DNA from: Micromonospora sp. RHAY321
GTDB taxonomy: Bacteria; Actinomycetota; Actinomycetes; Mycobacteriales; Micromonosporaceae
Direction: 5' to 3'
NCBI RefSeq assembly: GCF_023896955.1
Contig: NZ_JAMHIW010000005.1
Location: 310,001-374,000 of the forward strand
Length of the DNA stretch: 64,000 bases
Under the pieces are notes generated by a model, which was not told the DNA's origin, made no database searches, and saw nothing but the letters and a program-made list of their open reading frames with translations. Positions 38,730-46,660 of this stretch are shown here, piece by piece. Position 1 is the stretch's first letter; every line of letters begins with the position of its first letter. The position numbers were made by a program, and so were the translations under genes.

Positions 38730-39944
38730 TCAGCGAATCTGCATCCCGGAGATCGCCCGGGAGATCACCAGGCGCTGGATCTCGGAGGTGCCTTCGAAGA
38801 TGGTGTAGATCTTCGCGTCCCGGTACCAGCGCTCCACGGGGTGGTCGCGCAGGAAACCGGCACCACCGAGCAACTGCACGGCCTTCTCGGTGACCGACAC
38901 CGCCACCTCACCGGCCTTGAGCTTGGACATCGACCCCTCGCCGGCGGTGAAGGGGCGGTTGTTGCGGCCCATCCAGGAGGCCCGCCAGACCAGCAGCCGC
39001 GCCGCGTCGATCTCCATCCGCATGTCGGCCAGCGCGAACGCGACCGCCTGGTTCTCGATGATCGGTCGTCCGAACTGGACGCGGTCCTTGGCGTAGTCCA
39101 GGGCGTACTCGTAGGCGGCCCGGGCCACGCCGAGCGCCTGCGCGCCCACCGTGGGTCGCGACAGCTCGAAGGTGCGCATCGCGGCCTGCCCGCTGGCCCG
39201 CTGCCCGGAGCGCGCCCGGTCGAGGCGTTCCAGCAGGGCGTCGCGGCCGCCGAGCAGGCAGCGGCCGGGCACGCGTACACCGTCGAGGAAGACGTCGGCG
39301 GTGTGCGACGCGCGCAGTCCCAGCTTGCGCAGCTTGCGGGTGGCGGTCAGGCCGGGAGTGCCCGGCGGTACGACGAACGCCGCCTGCCCCCGGGAGCCGA
39401 GCGTGGGGTCGACCGAGGCGGTGACCACGTGCACCCCGGCGATGCCGCCGTTGGTGGCGTACGCCTTCTGGCCGTTGAGCACCCACTCGTCGGCGGCCTC
39501 GTCGTAGACGGCCCTGGTCCGCATCGCGCCGACGTCGGAGCCGGCCTCGGGCTCACTGGTGCAGAACGCGGCGACGGCCGGCGAGTCGACGTCACCGAAG
39601 CACTGCGGCACCCACTCGACCATCTGGTCGGGGGTGCCCGCGCCGTAGATGGCGGCGACGGCCAGCGAGGTGCCGAAGATGCTCAGGCCGATGCCGGCGT
39701 CACCCCAGAAGAGTTCCTCGCTGGCGATGGGCAGGGAGAGACCGGTGGGGTCGGCCCAGCAGGTGGCGAGGAACTCGAAGCCGTAGAGGCCGACCTTGGC
39801 GGCCTCCTGGATCACCGGCCACGGGGTGTCCTCGCGCTCGTCCCACTCGGCGGCGGCCGGGCGCACGACCTCGGCGGCGAAGCCGTGCACCCAGTCGCGC
39901 AGGTCCCGCTGTTCCTCGGTCAGGTCGAGTGAGAACTCGGTCAT
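38730..39944 (-). CDS. Acyl-CoA dehydrogenase
   Basis: 404 residues. Typical ACAD layout: N-terminal helices (EFSLDLTEEQRDLRDWV), FAD motif AFCTSEPEAGSDVGAMRT, and the C-terminal helical domain with YTIFEGTSEIQRLVISRAI, in which Glu is the catalytic base, plus the RVQFGRPI motif. It oxidises acyl-CoA to enoyl-CoA, passing electrons to ETF. The start is 1 base past the stop of the SCP2 gene, so they are one transcript, controlled by the TetR operator upstream of SCP2. Confidence 0.95.
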   Translation of the reverse strand: MTEFSLDLTEEQRDLRDWVHGFAAEVVRPAAAEWDEREDTPWPVIQEAAKVGLYGFEFLATCWADPTGLSLPIASEELFWGDAGIGLSIFGTSLAVAAIYGAGTPDQMVEWVPQCFGDVDSPAVAAFCTSEPEAGSDVGAMRTRAVYDEAADEWVLNGQKAYATNGGIAGVHVVTASVDPTLGSRGQAAFVVPPGTPGLTATRKLRKLGLRASHTADVFLDGVRVPGRCLLGGRDALLERLDRARSGQRASGQAAMRTFELSRPTVGAQALGVARAAYEYALDYAKDRVQFGRPIIENQAVAFALADMRMEIDAARLLVWRASWMGRNNRPFTAGEGSMSKLKAGEVAVSVTEKAVQLLGGAGFLRDHPVERWYRDAKIYTIFEGTSEIQRLVISRAISGMQIR

Positions 39945-39945
39945 C

Positions 39946-40398
39946 TCAGGCCTTGGGGATGTCGAACAGGTTGGCGATGTTGGCGGCGAGGCCGAGGTCG
40001 CCCTTCGCCTTCAGCTTGCCCGTCATGAACATCATCACGGGGTTGGCGCCACCGGAGACGATCTTCAGGAACTCCACCGGGCCCATGGTGAGGCTCAGCT
40101 TCGGGTCGTGCTGCGGGGTCTCGTTCACCTCGCACTTGCCGTCGGCGATGACCACCTCGTAGGTGTCGCTGCCGCCGTCCGGGCGACCGGTGATGACCCA
40201 GTGGATGACGGCGTTGGTGGAGCCGGCCCGGTCCGCGCGGAACAGCGACGGCATCCGGCCGAACACCTCGCCCAGGATCTTGCCGCGCAGGTCACCGGAC
40301 ATCACCTGGGCGATCTTGTCGTCCGGGGTGGACTTGACCAGCTGGGCGAACTCCTTGGGGCCGACGTTGGCGAAGGTGGCCGGGTCGAAGTCAGTCAT
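39946..40398 (-). CDS. SCP2 sterol/lipid-binding protein
   Basis: 150 residues. A single SCP2 domain: WVITGRPDGGSDTYEVVIADG and the LSLTMGPVEFLKIVSGGAN loop, ending KGDLGLAANIANLFDIPKA. SCP2 domains bind acyl chains or sterols in a hydrophobic tunnel and may hand acyl-CoA to the dehydrogenase encoded next. First gene of the two-gene unit; its promoter contains the palindromic operator at 40426. Confidence 0.9.
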   Translation of the reverse strand: MTDFDPATFANVGPKEFAQLVKSTPDDKIAQVMSGDLRGKILGEVFGRMPSLFRADRAGSTNAVIHWVITGRPDGGSDTYEVVIADGKCEVNETPQHDPKLSLTMGPVEFLKIVSGGANPVMMFMTGKLKAKGDLGLAANIANLFDIPKA

Positions 40399-40425
40399 GA
40401 GATGCGCCTTCCGGGAAGATTTGGC

Positions 40426-40453
40426 TACTCGCGCGTAACCCTACGCACGAGTA
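40426..40453. promoter_or_regulatory. TetR operator between SCP2 and TetR genes
   Basis: TACTCGCGCGTA (40426-40437) and TACGCACGAGTA (40442-40453) are inverted arms with one mismatch around four bases. The right half in its context, CCTACGCACGAGTAGG (40440-40455), agrees in 13 of 16 positions with the palindrome at 50840 before the thiolase gene. It lies 15 bases before the TetR start and 28 bases before the SCP2 start. Confidence 0.78.
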
Positions 40454-40467
40454 GGTATGCTCGCAAG

Positions 40468-41106
40468 GTGTCCACCCCTCCCGCCTTCAAGCGCCTGCCA
40501 CGGGCCGTCCGTGAGCAGCAGATGCTCGACGCGGCGGTCAAGGTCTTCTCCCGGCGCGGCTTCCACGCCGCGAGCATGGACGAGATCGCGGAGGACGCGG
40601 GCATCTCCAAGCCCATGGTCTACGCGTACCTCGGCACCAAGGAGGAGCTCTTCGTCGCCTGCCTGCACCGCGAGGGCACCCGGATGATGCAGGCCATCGC
40701 CGGCGCCGCCGCCCCCGACCTGCCGGCCGATGAACGGCTCTGGCGGGGGCTGCGGGCGTTCTTCGGCTTCGTCGGCGCACACCGCGACGGTTGGGCCGTG
40801 CTCTACCGCCAGGCCCGGGGCGAGCAGCCGTTCGCCGGCGAGCTGGCCACCATGCGGGCACGGCTGGTGGAGGTGGTCGCCGGGATGCTCGACCACGCGC
40901 TGCGCGCCGAGGGCCGCGAGATCGCCGCCATCGACCTGGAGGTCGTCGCGTACGCGCTGGTCGGCGCGACCGAGTCGCTGGCCGACTGGCTCGCGGACCA
41001 CCCCGAGGCTGACCCGGAGCGGACCGCCACCCGGATGATGAACGTGGCCTGGCTCGGCGCCGGCCAGCTCCTGCACGGCGTCACCTGGCGCCCGCCGGCC
41101 GACTGA
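40468..41106 (+). CDS. TetR-family regulator, likely of lipid catabolism
   Basis: 212 residues from GTG 40468. The helix-turn-helix reads MDEIAEDAGISKPMVYAYLG. The ligand domain is helical with a Trp/Tyr pocket segment (RDGWAVLYRQARGEQPF). Divergent from SCP2-ACAD with a palindromic operator between them, so self-control and control of these genes are likely. The related palindrome at 50840 suggests that the MaoC/FabG4-like genes and FadA2-like thiolase are further targets. The ligand may be an acyl-CoA. Confidence 0.9.
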   Translation: MSTPPAFKRLPRAVREQQMLDAAVKVFSRRGFHAASMDEIAEDAGISKPMVYAYLGTKEELFVACLHREGTRMMQAIAGAAAPDLPADERLWRGLRAFFGFVGAHRDGWAVLYRQARGEQPFAGELATMRARLVEVVAGMLDHALRAEGREIAAIDLEVVAYALVGATESLADWLADHPEADPERTATRMMNVAWLGAGQLLHGVTWRPPAD

Positions 41107-41122
41107 CGGCTCCGACCCGCCG

Positions 41123-41770
41123 TCACCGCGCCGGTGTCCGGCTCACGGGCCCGGTCGTCGCCATCGCCGCCGAAGGCCGGCGACGCCGGAGCAACCAGCG
41201 GACCACCTCGACGACCAGGGTCACGGTCAGCGCGAGACCCAGCCCGAGCAGCAGGCCACGCAGCGGGTCCTGCTCGAAGGCCAGCCCACCGAGATAGCCG
41301 ACCAGCGCCGAGTAGAGCCCCCACGAGCCGGCGGCGAGCGCGTCGAAGGCCAGGAAGCGTCGCCGGGGATAGTGGACCGCGCCCATGGTGAGGGTGACCG
41401 CGGTCCGGCCACCCGGCACGTAGCGGGCGACGGTGAGGATCAGGCCGCCCCGGGTGGCGATTCCCCGGCGGGCCCGTTCGACGGCGGTCCGACGTCGGCC
41501 GTCGGGCGGGAGCCGGTCGAGCAGCCGCCCGCCACCGCTGCGACCGATGGCGTACGAGACGTGGTCGCCGACCAGTGCCCCGGCGGCGGCCACCAGGATC
41601 AGCGCGGGCAGGTACGGCGCGCCGGAGGCCGCGAACACCCCAGCGGTGATCACCGCCGTCTCGCTCGGCACCACCGGGAAGAAGCCGTCGAGCACCGCGA
41701 TTGCGAAGATCGCCAGGTACACCCACGGCGAGGACATCGTCTGGTGCAGCAGGTCGAGCAGGTTATCCAT
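41123..41770 (-). CDS. DedA-family membrane protein, copy 1 at the kinase locus
   Basis: 215 residues from ATG 41770, chosen because it aligns with the start of the paralogue at 44360 (MDNLLDLL against MDSALDLL); an ATG at 41806 is in frame. DedA motifs: FFPVVPSETAVITAGV, GDHVSYAIGRSGGG and RYVPGGRTAVTLTMGA. Five or six membrane segments. A near-identical DNA stretch of about 43 bases is shared with the paralogue at 43743. It is divergent from the histidine kinase gene. Confidence 0.87.
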   Translation of the reverse strand: MDNLLDLLHQTMSSPWVYLAIFAIAVLDGFFPVVPSETAVITAGVFAASGAPYLPALILVAAAGALVGDHVSYAIGRSGGGRLLDRLPPDGRRRTAVERARRGIATRGGLILTVARYVPGGRTAVTLTMGAVHYPRRRFLAFDALAAGSWGLYSALVGYLGGLAFEQDPLRGLLLGLGLALTVTLVVEVVRWLLRRRRPSAAMATTGPVSRTPAR

Positions 41771-41940
41771 GATTCCGATGCTGGTGCCGCCGTCGGCTCC
41801 CGCCATCGGCCAGTGGTCAGCCGTGCGATGTCACTTAGGTAGCGTCCGGCCCGGACGGCGGGTAGGGGTCTTCCCCCACCGCACCCGGGTCTGCGGGCGC
41901 GGGGCCGCCCGTTTCCCCGGTGGAGACCTACGCTCGCTGC

Positions 41941-43092
41941 GTGGCCTCCAGCTCCGTCGTGCTCCGGCGGGTCGTCGAGCGGTACGCCCCGCTGCTGCTC
42001 GCCGTCGTGGTCGCCGCCGCCGTCTGGGCCAGTGCGACCGGCGCGATCGGGGTCCGCTCGCCGCTGCCGACCGTCGTCGTGCTGATCCTCGCCGGGGCCT
42101 CCGGTTGGGCCGCCGGCCTGGTCCGGGCCCGGCGTTGGCCGCTGTTCCTGGCCGCCGCGGTCAGCTGGTTGGTTCTCGCCGCCGCGGCACCGGGGGTGGT
42201 CGCCTCGTACCAGGCGGGCCTGCGGCTGCGTGGCCGGCGGCTCACCGATTTCCTCCTCGGAGCCGCCCTGGTGCTGGCCGGTGGAGTGCTGGTCGGGCTG
42301 GCGGTGGGCGGCGTGCGCCGGCTCACCACCGCCACCGTCGGCAACGTGCTGCTGCTCGCCACCTGTCTGGTCGGATTTCCGCTGGTCGTCGGCCTCTGGG
42401 TGCGGGCGCGCCGGGACACGCTCGCCGCACTACGGGACCGGGCTGAGCGCCTGGAACGCGAGCAGGAGGCCCGTGCCGACGGGGTCCGCGCCGAGGAACG
42501 GACCCGGATCGCCCGGGAGATGCACGACGTGGTGGCGCACCGGGTGTCGCTGATGGTGGTGCACGCCGGGGCGCTGGAGGTGACCGCCGCCGAGCCGGAG
42601 ACCGTCGAGGCGGCCGCGCTGATCCGCAGGACCGGCAGGCAGGCGCTCACCGACCTCCGCGAGGTGCTGGGGGTGCTGCGACAGGCCGATCCGGCCGTGG
42701 CGCCGGAGCGAGGGCTCGACGCCCTGGACGAGCTGATCGGGGAGTCGCGTGCCGCCGGGCTCCGGGTGTGTCGGCGGGACGAGGGCGTTCCGACGGCACT
42801 GCCGGCGACCGTGGGACGCACCGCGTACCGGGTTGTCCGGGAAGGGCTGACCAACGTGCGTAAGCACGCCGCCGACGCCGAGACGACTGTCTGCCTGCGT
42901 CACCTGCCCGACGGGCTGGAGGTGGTGGTCCACAACGGCCCGTCCGAGGGCGGGCCCTCGCTGCCCGGCGCCGGGCACGGGCTGCTCGGGCTGCGCGAGC
43001 GGGTGGAGTTGCTCGGCGGCCGGCTGGAGGCGGCACCGGTGGACGGCGGGTTCCTGGTTCGCGCACTGATCCCGGTGGCGGGTGCGGCGTGA
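41941..43092 (+). CDS. NarL-type sensor histidine kinase
   Basis: 383 residues from GTG 41941; GTG 41920 is also in frame. A -10-like TACGCT (41929) 6 bases before 41941 suggests a leaderless message. Four or five N-terminal membrane segments (to about 150) are followed by a coiled coil and a HisKA_3 domain with IAREMHDVVAHRVSLMVVHA, where His is phosphorylated, and a HATPase_c domain with VREGLTNVRKHA and GHGLLGLRERVELLGG. No extracellular sensor domain, so it senses within or at the membrane. It overlaps the response-regulator gene by four bases. Confidence 0.92.
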   Translation: MASSSVVLRRVVERYAPLLLAVVVAAAVWASATGAIGVRSPLPTVVVLILAGASGWAAGLVRARRWPLFLAAAVSWLVLAAAAPGVVASYQAGLRLRGRRLTDFLLGAALVLAGGVLVGLAVGGVRRLTTATVGNVLLLATCLVGFPLVVGLWVRARRDTLAALRDRAERLEREQEARADGVRAEERTRIAREMHDVVAHRVSLMVVHAGALEVTAAEPETVEAAALIRRTGRQALTDLREVLGVLRQADPAVAPERGLDALDELIGESRAAGLRVCRRDEGVPTALPATVGRTAYRVVREGLTNVRKHAADAETTVCLRHLPDGLEVVVHNGPSEGGPSLPGAGHGLLGLRERVELLGGRLEAAPVDGGFLVRALIPVAGAA

Positions 43093-43730
43093 TCCGGGTG
43101 GTGGTGGTCGACGACGAACAACTGGTCCGCGCCGGCCTGCGGCTGATCCTGGAGGCGGCGGAGGACATCACGGTGGTGGGCGAGGCGGCGGACGGCTCCG
43201 GCGCGCTGGAGCAGGCCCACCGGTTACGCCCCGACGTGGTGCTGCTCGACGTGCGGATGCCGGGCGTCGACGGGCTGACCGTCGCGCCCGACGTGGTCGC
43301 CGCCGGACCGAAGGTGATCATGCTGACCACCTTCGACCTCGACGAGTACGTGCACCGGGCGCTGCGGGCCGGGGCGGTGGGCTTCCTCCTCAAGGACACT
43401 CCGCCCCGGGAACTCGCCACCGCCGTCCGCACGGTGGCCGCCGGGAACGCGATGCTCGCCCCGACGGTGACCCGGCGCCTGATCAGCTCGTTCGCCGACC
43501 GTGGGCCGGCACGCCGGGACGCGGCGCGTCAGCGGCTCGCCCCGCTCACCGCGCGCGAGCTGGAGATCGTCCGGGAGGTGGCGCGCGGGCACGGCAACGC
43601 GGAGATCGCCCGGCGGCTGACGATGAGCGAGGCCACCGTGAAGGCGCACGTCAGCCGGGCGCTGGCGAAGCTCCAGGCGGGCAACCGGGTGCAGTTGGCG
43701 ATCCTGGTGCACGACGCGGACCTGCTGTGA
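43089..43730 (+). CDS. NarL/LuxR-family response regulator
   Basis: 213 residues from GTG 43089, GTGA-overlapping the kinase stop. The receiver has VVVVDDEQLVRAGLRL and the phosphorylation Asp in VVLLDVRMPGVDG; the C-terminal LuxR helix-turn-helix reads LTARELEIVREVARGHGNAE, then ARRLTMSEATVKAHVSRALAKL. Paired with the kinase at 41941. The DedA paralogue at 43743 converges from the other side; regulation of the DedA copies is a possibility. Confidence 0.95.
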   Translation: MIRVVVVDDEQLVRAGLRLILEAAEDITVVGEAADGSGALEQAHRLRPDVVLLDVRMPGVDGLTVAPDVVAAGPKVIMLTTFDLDEYVHRALRAGAVGFLLKDTPPRELATAVRTVAAGNAMLAPTVTRRLISSFADRGPARRDAARQRLAPLTARELEIVREVARGHGNAEIARRLTMSEATVKAHVSRALAKLQAGNRVQLAILVHDADLL

Positions 43731-43742
43731 CGGCTGCGCCGG

Positions 43743-44360
43743 TCAGTTGCGGGCGGCGGTGCGGCGGCTTGCGCGATGGCGGAGCCAACGGACGCCCTCG
43801 ATGCCCAGCGTGACGATCACCGAGAGGGCGATCCCGGCGAGGATGCCCTTGACGGGGTGCCGCTCGAAGGCCAGCCCGCCGAAGTAGCCGAGCAGCCCGC
43901 AGTACAGCGCCCAGGTGACCGTCGCGATCGCGTCATAGAGCAGGAACGACCGGCGGGGATAACGGACCGCGCCCATGGTGAGGGTGACCGCGGTCCGGCC
44001 GCCCGGCACGTACCGGGAGGTGGTCAGGATCAGCCCGCCGCGCCGTTCCAACGCGCGCCGGGCCCAGTCGGAGCTGGCCCGCCGACGGCTGTCGACGGGA
44101 AACCGGGCGAGCCGGTTCGCGCCGCCGCCGCGCCCGATGGCGTACGAGACGTGGTCGCCGGCGCAGGCGCCCAGCGCGGCGGCGACGATCACCGCCACCA
44201 GATTGGGGTTGCCGCCGGTGGAGAGCACGGCGGCCGTGATGACGGCTGCCTCGCCGGGTACGGCCGGGAAGAACGCGTCGACCGCCGTGAGCCCGAAGAT
44301 CAGCAGGTACACCCATGGTGAGGCGACCAGCTGTCGGAGCAGGTCGAGCGCGGAGTCCAT
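43743..44360 (-). CDS. DedA-family membrane protein, copy 2 at the kinase locus
   Basis: 205 residues from ATG 44360. Same motifs as copy 1: FFPAVPGEAAVITAAV, GDHVSYAIGRGGGANRL and SRYVPGGRTAVTLTMGAV. The C-terminus is Arg-rich. It converges on the response regulator with a 12-base gap. The two DedA genes enclose the two-component system as direct repeats on the minus strand, so recombination between them would delete it. Confidence 0.88.
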   Translation of the reverse strand: MDSALDLLRQLVASPWVYLLIFGLTAVDAFFPAVPGEAAVITAAVLSTGGNPNLVAVIVAAALGACAGDHVSYAIGRGGGANRLARFPVDSRRRASSDWARRALERRGGLILTTSRYVPGGRTAVTLTMGAVRYPRRSFLLYDAIATVTWALYCGLLGYFGGLAFERHPVKGILAGIALSVIVTLGIEGVRWLRHRASRRTAARN

Positions 44361-44432
44361 GCCCCCATGCTCGCCGGGCGCGACCCGCCCGGTGGCCGAG
44401 TCGCCGGATCACCCGGGCCATGCCCACGGGCG

Positions 44433-45695
44433 TCAGGCCGAGCGGACCAGGGCCGGTGGGGCGAGCAGCGGGCCGTGCGGGGTCTTGTCGCCGGAGGTGG
44501 GGCCGTGCGAGGTCAGCACCACCGGCGCGCCCAGCTCCGCGCGTACCGCCTCCGCCCAGTCGGGCGGCGGGCCGTCGTACACCGGGCGGGAGCGCAGCAG
44601 ACGGGCGGTGAGCGCGGCCTGCCGGTCCAGGTCTCCGGGTGGGCCCGGGGTGAGCCGGTCGGTGGTGTCGTAGCGGCGGCAGATCCGCAGCCCCGGGCCG
44701 GCGAGGTCGAGGTGGGTCAGCGCCAGGCCGTCGACCCCGCCGGCCGCGGCGAGGGCGTACCGGTGGGCCACCGCGTCGAAGTGGCCGAACCGGAACCGGC
44801 CCTGCCACGGGTTCGTCGGGTTGCGCGGGTCGGTCAGTGCCAGGCCCGGGTCCTCGGTCACCAGCGGACCGGGCCCGTGCCGGGTGGTGACCAGCCGGAG
44901 CACCCCGATCCGGGTCGCGCCGCCGGGCAGGCCCGCCTCGGCGAGCAGGCTGTCGGCGTTGGCGAACGTGGTGGTGCTCCATGTCGTGTACGGGTGGAAG
45001 CCGTGCCACTCGTCGAGCAGCACGCCCTGCGCGCCCTCGAAGACGCAGGTCCCGGTGCGCAGCGCCCCGGTGAGCCAGGTCCTGTCCACGATCGCGACCC
45101 GCCCGGCGAACCCGGTGAACGCGGGCAGGCAGTCCTCGACCGGTGGCGCGTCAAGCGGGCCGAGTTCGGCGGTCAGCCGGTCCCGCAGGGCGGTCAGCCT
45201 GCGGCGCAGCAGCGCCGGGCTGCCGCAGTCGGCGACCCGGGGCGCGTCGCCGGGGTGGGCGAGACCGTACGCGACGGCCTCACCCACCCCGAGCCCGCAG
45301 GAGCCGTGCCGGTCGGCTCCCCGGGCGATCTCCCGGGCCCGGTTGGCGGCCCGGTGGTACGGGGTGGCGAGCAACGCCTCCCCGTCGACCGTCAGTCGGT
45401 CGAGCGCGTCGGGCACCCCGACCGTGGCGAGATGGTCGGCCTCGGCGGCCAGCGCCAGCGGGTCCACCACCACGTGCCGCGACAGGTGCGTACGGACCCC
45501 GGGATGGAACGTGCCGGCGCCGAACTGCGCGAACGTGTGGTGCCGCCCATCGCGCAGCACGACGTTGTGCGCCGCCTGCGCGCCCCCGTTGAAGCGGATC
45601 ACCGTGTGCACGGGCCGGGTGGCGCAGAGCCAGTCCACCACGGTGCCCTTGCCGGCGTCGCCGTAGCCGAGGTCGACCACCGCCACGTGCCTCAC
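44433..45695 (-). CDS. Divergent adenylosuccinate synthetase-like enzyme
   Basis: 420 residues from GTG 45695, overlapping the VWA gene stop by 4 bases. It keeps the PurA frame: DLGYGDAGKGTVVDWL (for [11 protein letters not shown]), FNGGAQAAHNVV with the catalytic His, FEGAQGVLLDEWHGFHPYTT, RLVTTRHGPGPLVTED, GRFRFGHFDAVAHRYA and LTHLDLAG. Catalytic Asp, His and the GTP-site Arg are conserved, but the IMP loop around residues 110-250 and the NTKxD-like ITKLD motif (HLD here) differ. It probably joins an amino acid to another nucleotide-like substrate. It is not the housekeeping enzyme, which is at 33161. Last gene of a four-gene operon. Confidence 0.85.
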   Translation of the reverse strand: MRHVAVVDLGYGDAGKGTVVDWLCATRPVHTVIRFNGGAQAAHNVVLRDGRHHTFAQFGAGTFHPGVRTHLSRHVVVDPLALAAEADHLATVGVPDALDRLTVDGEALLATPYHRAANRAREIARGADRHGSCGLGVGEAVAYGLAHPGDAPRVADCGSPALLRRRLTALRDRLTAELGPLDAPPVEDCLPAFTGFAGRVAIVDRTWLTGALRTGTCVFEGAQGVLLDEWHGFHPYTTWSTTTFANADSLLAEAGLPGGATRIGVLRLVTTRHGPGPLVTEDPGLALTDPRNPTNPWQGRFRFGHFDAVAHRYALAAAGGVDGLALTHLDLAGPGLRICRRYDTTDRLTPGPPGDLDRQAALTARLLRSRPVYDGPPPDWAEAVRAELGAPVVLTSHGPTSGDKTPHGPLLAPPALVRSA

Positions 45696-46651
45696 AGCCG
45701 GGTCACCCCACCGGTGGTGTCGCGGAAGGCCGGCAGCGTGGACACCTCGGCCCGCCGCCCCCGCCCGAGGCGGGCCAGCGCCTTGGACACGGTGCCGGCG
45801 GCGCCGGAGCCGGTGTGGTCCAGGTGGCGGAGGCCCTCGTCCAGGTCGATGGCCTGCTCGCCGAGGCCGATGGTGAGCGCGATGGTCTCGCAGACCGCGT
45901 CGAGGTCGTCGAGCACGACGGCGTTCTGCCCGAGCAGGTCCCGCCAGAAGTCGAGCACCTTGGCGTTGCCGGCGTAGTGGCTGCCGGCGGGGAGCAGGTA
46001 GTAGGTGTCCCAGCGGCGGGTCACCTCGTCGACGACCTGTCGCAGCGGTACGTCCTCGGCCAGGTCGTCGCCGATCAGGCGGGCCACCTCCCGGGCCTTC
46101 ACCCGGGGGTACGCCAGCTCGTCGCCGATGATGAACAAGTAGCCGCGCCGGCCGCGCTTCTCCCAGCTGTCGGTGACGGTGTGTCGGGCCATGAAGTACA
46201 TGGCCAGCTCGTACGACTCGGTCATCTGCCCGCCGCCACCGCCCTCCAGCACGATCCGCCCGAGGTCGTCGTCCATCCGGTTGTCCGACTCGAACTGGCC
46301 GACCTGCAACGGCACCCGGTCACAGGTGGCGTCGCCGATCGCGCCGAACATGATCTGGGGGTCGCTGGCGTAGCCCTGCCGTTGCAGCAGCCCGAGCAGT
46401 TGCGGCAGCTTGGTCTGCAGGACGCGCGGCACCTTTAGCATCGAGCCGGTCACGTCGAAGAGCACCGCGACGGGCGTCGACTGCGGGTGCTCGTCGGAGT
46501 CGCGGCTCTCGCGCGTCGCGTCGCGGGGGTCGAGTGCGGGGTGCACGGTGCGTGCCCCGCTGTCGCTGTAGGAGAAGGCGCTCCTGCCGGTGGACCGGCG
46601 GTAGCGGTCGGCGGCGTCGTACACGTCGGTGGACCAGATTCCACTGCCCAT
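45692..46651 (-). CDS. VWA-domain protein of the PurA-like operon
   Basis: 319 residues. The N-terminal ~60 residues are lineage-specific (SGIWSTDVYDAADRYR). A von Willebrand A domain starts VAVLFDVTGSMLKV: D-x-T-G-S in place of the MIDAS DxSxS, so metal binding remains possible. Further core segments are IMFGAIGDATCDRVPLQVGQ and RGYLFIIGDELAYPRVK. The C-terminal part is helical. No signal peptide, so it is cytosolic, unlike most VWA adhesion proteins. It starts 9 bases after the J-domain/kinase gene and overlaps the PurA-like gene. It may be a scaffold or substrate adaptor. Confidence 0.85.
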   Translation of the reverse strand: MGSGIWSTDVYDAADRYRRSTGRSAFSYSDSGARTVHPALDPRDATRESRDSDEHPQSTPVAVLFDVTGSMLKVPRVLQTKLPQLLGLLQRQGYASDPQIMFGAIGDATCDRVPLQVGQFESDNRMDDDLGRIVLEGGGGGQMTESYELAMYFMARHTVTDSWEKRGRRGYLFIIGDELAYPRVKAREVARLIGDDLAEDVPLRQVVDEVTRRWDTYYLLPAGSHYAGNAKVLDFWRDLLGQNAVVLDDLDAVCETIALTIGLGEQAIDLDEGLRHLDHTGSGAAGTVSKALARLGRGRRAEVSTLPAFRDTTGGVTRL

Positions 46652-46660
46652 GACAGCTCC

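Noticed and set aside
44433..45695. PurZ (2-aminoadenylosuccinate synthetase for Z-DNA)
   Set aside because: PurZ replaces the catalytic Asp of the GDxGKG motif; here GDAGKG keeps it. No PurZ partners or phage genes are adjacent.
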